Positions 8,322 through 12,071 of a stretch of 12,071 nucleotides of DNA are shown here, one piece after another. The notes below the pieces were generated by a model. The model saw only the letters and a list, made by a program, of their open reading frames with translations. It made no database searches and was not told where the DNA came from. The stretch covers positions 1 to 12,071 of the forward strand of contig CADBOL010000197.1 of NCBI GenBank assembly GCA_902796295.1, written 5' to 3'. Position 1 is the first letter of the stretch; the number at the start of each line of letters is the position of its first letter. The position numbers and the translations under genes are program-made. Source of the stretch: Oscillospiraceae bacterium (GTDB taxonomy: Bacteria; Bacillota; Clostridia; Oscillospirales; Acutalibacteraceae).

Positions 8322-8350
8322 TTGATTATTATTCTGTTTTGATGTAAAAT
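8322..8350 (+). promoter_or_regulatory. Sigma-70-type promoter for the amino-acid ABC unit
   Basis: TTGATT (8322-8327), a 17-nt spacer and TAAAAT (8345-8350) lie 37 nt before the permease ATG. GGGAG (8377-8381) serves as its ribosome-binding site. The 81-nt gap holds no operator-like inverted repeat that I can see. Confidence 0.65.
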
Positions 8351-8387
8351 ACAAATCTATTGATTTTATTATTCACGGGAGAAACCC

Positions 8388-9074
8388 ATGGAATGGTTTG
8401 AAAGTTTTAAACAGATATTTGAAAAGTGCTTCATAAGAGAAGACAGATATATGCTTTTTGTGAAGGGCTTTGAGGTAACAATCCGGGTATCGGTAATAGC
8501 GCTGATTCTCGGCGTAATAATAGGTTTTATAATTGCGCTTTGCAATCTCTCAAAGCATAAAGCGCTCAGGGCTGTCGGAAAGGTTTATACCGATGTTATC
8601 AGAGGCACTCCCTCGGTCACTCAGCTGATGCTGATTTATTTTGTTGTTTTTGCTTCTGTCCACTGGCCTAAGTGGATTATAGCCGGAATCGCTTTCGGAA
8701 TTAACTCGGGCGGATATGTCGCCGAAATATTCAGAGCCGGTATTCTTTCGATTGACAGAGGTCAGACGGAAGCCGGCCGCTCACTCGGCCTCAATTCATA
8801 TCAGACAATGACAAAAATAATTCTGCCTCAGGCTTTGAAAAATATCTTCCCGACGCTCTGCAACGAATTTATAGTTTTGATTAAAGAGACGGCTATTGTC
8901 GGATATGTCGGGCTTATGGATATCCAGAAAGCGGGCGACTTCATAAAAAGCGCCACTTATACTCCTTTTGCGCCTTTGATTGCAACGGCAATTATCTATT
9001 ATGTGCTTATAAAACTGCTGACAATTGCTTTGGGCAGAATCGAAAAGGCAATGCGCAAATCCGATATTCGCTGA
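8388..9074 (+). CDS. Polar amino-acid ABC transporter permease (HisM/GlnP family)
   Basis: Membrane-spanning permease of a polar amino-acid importer, 228 aa. It has the HisM-type layout of about five helices. RGTP (72-75) lies at the end of the first cytoplasmic region. The EAA loop that contacts the ATPase starts at EAGRSLGLNSYQT (128-140) and runs on to ILPQALK. ETAIVGYVGL in the fourth helix region is also typical. Only one permease gene is present, so a homodimer is expected. It is the first gene of the unit; its TGA overlaps the GAGGTGA that serves as ribosome-binding site for the ATPase gene 11 nt downstream. The actual amino acid carried cannot be told; glutamine, arginine, cystine or others are all possible for this subfamily. 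Confidence 0.94.
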   Translation: MEWFESFKQIFEKCFIREDRYMLFVKGFEVTIRVSVIALILGVIIGFIIALCNLSKHKALRAVGKVYTDVIRGTPSVTQLMLIYFVVFASVHWPKWIIAGIAFGINSGGYVAEIFRAGILSIDRGQTEAGRSLGLNSYQTMTKIILPQALKNIFPTLCNEFIVLIKETAIVGYVGLMDIQKAGDFIKSATYTPFAPLIATAIIYYVLIKLLTIALGRIEKAMRKSDIR

Positions 9075-9085
9075 GGTGACGGGTT

Positions 9086-9808
9086 ATGATTGAAGTAAAA
9101 AATCTCAGGAAGCATTTCGGAGACAACGAAGTGCTCCGCGGAATCAGCGAGCATATATCAAAAGGTGAGGTCGTTGCGGTAATAGGCCCGTCCGGGTCAG
9201 GTAAATCAACTTTTTTGCGCTGCCTGAATCAGCTTGAAGAAACCACCGAGGGTGAAATATATGTTGACGGTGAGCTGATAAACAGCAAAAAAGCGGATAT
9301 AAACGCCATAAGGCAAAAAATGGGTATGGTTTTCCAGCATTTCAACCTTTTTCCTCATCTTACCGTTAAAGAAAACATAACTCTCGCTCCGCTGACTCTC
9401 AAAAAAATGAATAAAGACGAAGCAGACAAAAAGGCAAATGAGCTTCTTGAAAGAGTCGGACTGGCGGATAAAGCCGAAGTTTATCCCTCTTCGCTATCCG
9501 GCGGTCAGAAGCAGAGAGTCGCCATTGCCAGAGCTCTTGCGATGAATCCCGAGATAATGCTCTTTGACGAGCCGACAAGCGCGCTTGACCCCGAAATGGT
9601 CGGTGAAGTGCTTGATGTTATAAAATCCCTCGCGGAGAGCGGAATGACAATGGTAATAGTGACTCATGAAATGGGATTTGCCCGCGAAGCTGCAGACAGA
9701 GTTCTGTTTATGGACCGCGGCGTAATTCTCGAGCAGGGAACCCCGCAGGAGGTTTTCGGCAATCCTCAGGATGAACGGACCAGGCTGTTTCTCAGCAAGG
9801 TTCTTTAA
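9086..9808 (+). CDS. Polar amino-acid ABC transporter ATPase (GlnQ/HisP family)
   Basis: Cytoplasmic ATP-hydrolysing subunit of the importer, 240 aa, full family length. Visible in order are Walker [10 protein letters not shown] (34-42), the Q-loop VFQH (Q84), the ABC signature [15 protein letters not shown] (137-151), Walker B IMLFDEP (157-163), the D-loop SALD (165-168) and the switch histidine in VTHE (H194). All catalytic residues are intact. The sequence [13 protein letters not shown] is characteristic of the polar amino-acid branch. The gene sits between permease and binding-protein genes in the same orientation, with gaps of 11 and 22 nt. Confidence 0.96.
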   Translation: MIEVKNLRKHFGDNEVLRGISEHISKGEVVAVIGPSGSGKSTFLRCLNQLEETTEGEIYVDGELINSKKADINAIRQKMGMVFQHFNLFPHLTVKENITLAPLTLKKMNKDEADKKANELLERVGLADKAEVYPSSLSGGQKQRVAIARALAMNPEIMLFDEPTSALDPEMVGEVLDVIKSLAESGMTMVIVTHEMGFAREAADRVLFMDRGVILEQGTPQEVFGNPQDERTRLFLSKVL

Positions 9809-9830
9809 TAAATATAAGGAGTAAAAAAAT

Positions 9831-10610
9831 ATGAAAAAAACTATCAGAATACTCGCACTTGTATTTGCGGCGGCAATCACAATCGGCTTGTTTTCCGCTT
9901 GCGGCAGCAACGATTCCGGCAATCAGCTTGTATTCGGCACAAACGCCGAGTTTCCCCCGTTTGAGTCTGTAGCGGCTGACGGTGTGATTTCATCTGTTGA
10001 CGGCACTCAGAAATTTGACGGTATTGACATGGTTATCGCAAACAAAATCGGCGAAAAATACGGCAAAACCGCAGTCATCAACAACATGGAGTTTGATTCA
10101 CTCCTCGTTGCGCTTAAAAACGGTCAGATAGACGCCTGCATAGCCGGTATGACAATTACCGAAGAGAGAAAAGAATCCGTTGATTTTTCAATCCCCTATT
10201 ACACGGCAACACAGGTCATGATTGTAAAAGAAGATGCGGATATCAAAAAGGCATCGGATCTGGAAGGTAAAAAGATTTCCGTTGTACAGGGCTACACCGG
10301 TGAAACTGTTGTCAAAGAGCTCGGCTTTGAGTACGAGACATTCAAGAAGGGTACGGAATGCATTCTTGAGCTTGTAAACGGAAAATGCGATGCTGTTGTA
10401 ATCGACTCGGCAACCGCGGAAAAATATGTTGCCGACAACGAGGGCCTTATCATTGTCAAGGACGCGGAAGCTTTTGAATCCGAGGAATACGGTATAGCGG
10501 TTGCAAAAGGCAACACCGAGCTTCTTGAGCAGATTAACGCCGCAATTCAGGAAATGCTTGATGACGGCACAATTTCCTCCCTGGCAGTTCAGTATACCGA
10601 AGAAGCATAA
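9831..10610 (+). CDS. Amino-acid ABC transporter substrate-binding lipoprotein
   Basis: Extracellular, membrane-anchored solute-binding protein (SBP family 3), 259 aa, which delivers an amino acid to the importer encoded upstream. The N-terminus has a basic start (MKKTIR), a hydrophobic core and a lipobox ending in Cys24 (LFSAC), then a Ser/Asn/Gly linker, as in Gram-positive lipoproteins. Phe at -3 of the lipobox is slightly unusual but common enough. Family blocks are GTNAEFPPFES (36-46), GIDMVIANKIGEKYG, the MTITEERKESVDFS block, and SVVQGYTGE. AAGGAG (9816-9821) lies 9 nt before the ATG. The ligand is not predictable by eye. With only one permease, one ATPase and one binding protein, the importer is complete and minimal. 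Confidence 0.95.
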   Translation: MKKTIRILALVFAAAITIGLFSACGSNDSGNQLVFGTNAEFPPFESVAADGVISSVDGTQKFDGIDMVIANKIGEKYGKTAVINNMEFDSLLVALKNGQIDACIAGMTITEERKESVDFSIPYYTATQVMIVKEDADIKKASDLEGKKISVVQGYTGETVVKELGFEYETFKKGTECILELVNGKCDAVVIDSATAEKYVADNEGLIIVKDAEAFESEEYGIAVAKGNTELLEQINAAIQEMLDDGTISSLAVQYTEEA

Positions 10611-10624
10611 ATTATTATTTGTAC

Positions 10625-10646
10625 GGGGGAGCAGATTTGCTTCCCC
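10625..10646 (+). terminator. Intergenic hairpin after the binding-protein gene (weak terminator or processing/stabilising stem)
   Basis: GGGGGAGCA (10625-10633) pairs with TGCTTCCCC (10638-10646): 9 pairs including one G-U, around a GATT tetraloop. It is followed by ATTAATTTA, not a proper T run. Termination may therefore be partial, letting some transcripts continue into the phosphoesterase gene 27 nt on. A stem protecting the 3' end of the importer mRNA is the alternative. Confidence 0.55.
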
Positions 10647-10673
10647 ATTAATTTACCGTTAGGAGAGATGGTT

Positions 10674-11666
10674 ATGTTATCTGCTCTTGTTACCGTTATC
10701 AGGTCCGTCATGGTCGCGATTATGACCGTGGTGACTCTTATCGCTCCCTTCACACAGCAGAAGGAAGCAAAGATTTCGCATAAAAAAGAAGGATGCAGGG
10801 CATCCTTCGCGGCAGTTTCCGATACTCATCTTAAAAATAATTTCATCCGTCTCGGAATGTTTGAATTCGGTCTTCAGGATATGGCTGAGGCTCAGGACAG
10901 ACTCGACGCCGTCATATTCAACGGAGATATCACCGACAGCGGCGATACCGAAAACTGGCAGGCGTTCTCCGACACGCTCAAAAAATATGACATTTCCGGC
11001 AATAATATCATGGTGCTCGGCAATCACGACACCTGGGGCGGAGACCGTACTCCGGCATATACAAAGGAAACATTTATAAAATTCAGCAAAGAGGCCACCG
11101 GCAGAGAGATTGACAATGTTTATTTCACAGCGGAAATCAACGGATATCCGGTTATAGCGCTCGGCTCAGAGGGTGACAGCACCGATGCCACGATTTCTCA
11201 GGAACAGATTGACTGGTTTGCCTCGGAGATGGAAAAAGCATCCGGGAAAGGGATGCCGGTTTTCGTGCTTTGCCATCAGCCGTTTAACGGCACTCACAAT
11301 CTGCCTTATAACTGGGAGCTTGATAAGGATGACCCGCCGGATAAGGGCGGTATAGGCGACGCTTCGGACGCAATACTGGCGATAGTTGAGAAGTATAAAA
11401 ATGTCATATTCATCAGCGGGCATATCCACGCCGGTCTCAGCACTGAAGATGACGGCACAAGCTACTCGAGCGTTGAAAACCACGGCAGTTGGTATTCGGT
11501 CAACCTGCCCTGTTATGAATATCCCGATGTACGCCGCGGCGGCAATATCACAAACGGCACAGGTTATGTCTTTGAAATATATGAAAATGAAGTGATTCTC
11601 AGAGCGAGGAATTTCGCCACCGGTACCTGGCTTGAGAAGTATGATGTAACGATAGAAATCAAATAA
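10674..11666 (+). CDS. Exported or membrane-anchored calcineurin-type metallophosphoesterase
   Basis: Predicted extracytoplasmic binuclear-metal phosphoesterase, 330 aa. A hydrophobic N-terminus (about residues 2-26, with one Arg) looks like a signal anchor or signal peptide; there is no lipobox. The catalytic set is complete: SDTH (D50, H52), NGDITD (D85), GNHD (N117, H118), CHQP (H201) and GHIH (H250, H252). I prefer the ATG at 10674 over that at 10668, because AGGAG (10661-10665) is 8 nt from the former and almost touches the latter. It has the shorter, YkuE/Icc-like core and lacks the PAP-like inserts of the phosphoesterase at 4084-5217, so the two are not recent duplicates. There is no clear promoter of its own; it may be read through the hairpin from the amino-acid importer unit. 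Substrate unknown. Confidence 0.9.
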   Translation: MLSALVTVIRSVMVAIMTVVTLIAPFTQQKEAKISHKKEGCRASFAAVSDTHLKNNFIRLGMFEFGLQDMAEAQDRLDAVIFNGDITDSGDTENWQAFSDTLKKYDISGNNIMVLGNHDTWGGDRTPAYTKETFIKFSKEATGREIDNVYFTAEINGYPVIALGSEGDSTDATISQEQIDWFASEMEKASGKGMPVFVLCHQPFNGTHNLPYNWELDKDDPPDKGGIGDASDAILAIVEKYKNVIFISGHIHAGLSTEDDGTSYSSVENHGSWYSVNLPCYEYPDVRRGGNITNGTGYVFEIYENEVILRARNFATGTWLEKYDVTIEIK

Positions 11667-11680
11667 AAGTTAAATGAAAA

Positions 11681-11704
11681 GCGCCTTCCGTCGGAAGGTT
11701 ACGC
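11681..11704 (+). other. Small hairpin downstream of the phosphoesterase gene
   Basis: CCTTCC (11684-11689) pairs with GGAAGG (11693-11698) around GTC; GCG and CGC can extend it across a TTA bulge. No T run follows. It may act with the stronger hairpin 6 nt downstream as a double 3'-end structure. Confidence 0.4.
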
Positions 11705-11709
11705 ATAAC

Positions 11710-11742
11710 TCGGCGTGATTCAGGTCACGCCGATATTTCTTT
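11710..11742 (+). terminator. Rho-independent terminator of the importer/phosphoesterase unit
   Basis: A perfect 9-bp stem, TCGGCGTGA (11710-11718) with TCACGCCGA (11725-11733), encloses the loop TTCAGG. The T-rich TATTTCTTTG follows. It lies 44 nt after the stop codon and is the best 3'-end signal for the unit. Confidence 0.75.
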
Positions 11743-11840
11743 GTCTATATCGGTTTTGATTTATTTGAAAGCTTTATAAACCGTCTATAGGAATAAAGCC
11801 TGCAAAATCCTATTTGATGTGTATTTTACGGATTTGATTA
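11743..11840. other. AT-rich intergenic stretch without gene
   Basis: No coding frame with a ribosome-binding site is visible on either strand. The only structure is a weak inverted repeat, ATAGGA (11787-11792) and TCCTAT (11808-11813), separated by 15 nt. The stretch is visibly richer in A and T than the genes to its left. Confidence 0.5.
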
Positions 11841-11869
11841 TTGAAAATCACGCAAGCCTGTGCTATACT
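11841..11869 (+). promoter_or_regulatory. Strong extended -10 promoter in front of the structured leader
   Basis: TTGAAA (11841-11846), a 17-nt spacer and TATACT (11864-11869), with TGC directly before the -10. This is the closest to consensus of the plus-strand promoters here. The expected start, 7 nt after the -10, is G11876, exactly the first base of the 13-bp closing stem of the RNA described next. Confidence 0.8.
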
Positions 11870-11996
11870 GTATATGCGACATAAATCAGATACATTGCTT
11901 AACACAAGAGGTGTGCTTTTTTGCTTTCGGCAAAAATGCATGCTCATATAAGCATATCCGCTTGTGTTATGTTTAATGATTTGTGTCGCAGCAAAT

Positions 11997-12025
11997 GGAG
12001 CTATGCGTTTTTCGTGCGCGGCTCC
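11997..12025 (+). promoter_or_regulatory. Candidate antiterminator hairpin
   Basis: GGAGCTATGCG (11997-12007) can pair with TGCGCGGCTCC (12015-12025) around the loop TTTTTCG: 11 positions with three G-U pairs and one A-C mismatch. Its right arm takes in nearly all of the left arm of the terminator stem, so the two folds exclude each other. Confidence 0.4.
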
Positions 12026-12040
12026 GGCTGCGCACTTTTT
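12014..12040 (+). terminator. GC-rich intrinsic terminator (attenuator) at the end of the leader
   Basis: GTGCGCGGC (12014-12022) pairs with GCTGCGCAC (12027-12035): 9 pairs, one of them G-U, with loop TCCG. TTTTTATT follows immediately. It stands only about 20 nt before a possible ribosome-binding site, the place expected of an attenuator and not of an ordinary gene-end terminator. Confidence 0.75.
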
Positions 12041-12060
12041 ATTACTAATCTTATTACTAT

Positions 12061-12064
12061 AGGA
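12061..12064 (+). promoter_or_regulatory. Possible ribosome-binding site of a gene starting just past the window
   Basis: AGGA lies 7 nt from the right edge, so a start codon at about 12072-12075 would be correctly spaced. No start codon is visible inside the window, so this is a placement argument only. Confidence 0.4.
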
Positions 12065-12071
12065 ATCTTTA

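Larger units (their letters stand above)
11876..12040 (+). ncRNA. Structured 5' leader RNA, probable transcription-attenuation leader of a gene beyond the window
   Basis: Predicted transcript of about 165 nt from the promoter to a T run. The closing stem P1 pairs 11876-11888 with 11977-11989: 13 pairs, including one G-U. P2 pairs TAACACAAG (11900-11908) with CTTGTGTTA (11961-11969). P3 pairs 11911-11916 with 11938-11943 and 11918-11924 with 11930-11936, around a TTTCG loop with a single T-T mismatch. Then come an alternative hairpin (11997-12025) and a terminator (12014-12040). It shows none of the conserved cores I know for T-box, SAM, TPP, FMN, lysine or c-di-AMP riboswitches. The layout recalls leaders of ribosomal-protection tetracycline-resistance genes (tet(M)/tet(W)/tet(O) type). 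A stand-alone 6S-like RNA is the main alternative, but an AGGA near the window end favours a leader. Confidence 0.6.

Noticed and set aside
10668..10670. ATG two codons upstream as the phosphoesterase start
   Set aside because: It almost touches the AGGAG, whereas the ATG at 10674 has normal 8-nt spacing.
11876..11989. 6S RNA
   Set aside because: A long rod with an internal bubble and a strong promoter fits 6S shape. The antiterminator/terminator pair and the AGGA just downstream fit a leader better, and I could not recognise conserved 6S sequence blocks.
11876..12040. T-box or known metabolite riboswitch
   Set aside because: No T-box GGTGG-type bulge, and no recognisable core of the SAM, TPP, FMN, lysine, purine or c-di-AMP classes.

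Overview
The window looks like an ordinary chromosomal stretch of a Gram-positive, probably anaerobic Clostridia-type bacterium. The signs are strong AGGAG/GGAGG ribosome-binding sites, sigma-70-type promoters, a lipoprotein-anchored amino-acid binding protein, KtrAB-type potassium uptake, and moderate GC content with AT-rich intergenic gaps. This assignment is an inference; there is no rRNA or marker gene to settle it. I saw no tRNA, rRNA, CRISPR array, transposase or integrase.

Left half (1-7264, all minus strand, read right to left): a tightly packed six-gene unit, ktrB - ktrA - metallophosphoesterase - MFS transporter - trkA - trkH, with trkH running off the left edge. Gaps are 40, 18, -8 (overlap), 6 and 6 nt, and one extended -10 promoter (7299-7326) sits in front of ktrB. 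The unit therefore holds two complete types of potassium uptake system: a KtrAB pair with a single-RCK regulator, and a TrkAH pair with a double-RCK regulator. They flank a membrane-tethered calcineurin-type phosphoesterase that is translationally coupled to an MFS permease.

Middle (7265-8387): back-to-back divergent promoters, then a single RluA-family 23S rRNA pseudouridine synthase gene on the plus strand, then a short promoter-bearing gap.

Right half (8388-11733, plus strand): a polar amino-acid ABC importer in the order permease, ATPase, lipoprotein binding protein. A hairpin follows, then a second, unrelated-looking calcineurin-type phosphoesterase with an N-terminal membrane or signal segment. 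The unit ends at a convincing 9-bp terminator hairpin.

Right edge (11734-12071): AT-rich and without a clear gene. It holds the best promoter of the window (TTGAAA, 17 nt, TGC-TATACT), whose predicted start falls on the first base of a long foldable RNA. That RNA has a 13-bp closing stem and two inner stems, followed by a GC-rich terminator with TTTTT. An alternative hairpin would exclude the terminator. An AGGA sits 8 nt from the window end, placed as the ribosome-binding site of a gene just beyond the edge. I read this as a transcription-attenuation leader, and its layout recalls leaders of ribosome-protection antibiotic-resistance genes of the tet(M)/tet(W) type. The downstream gene is not visible, so that identity is unproven. 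This is the part most worth a second look.
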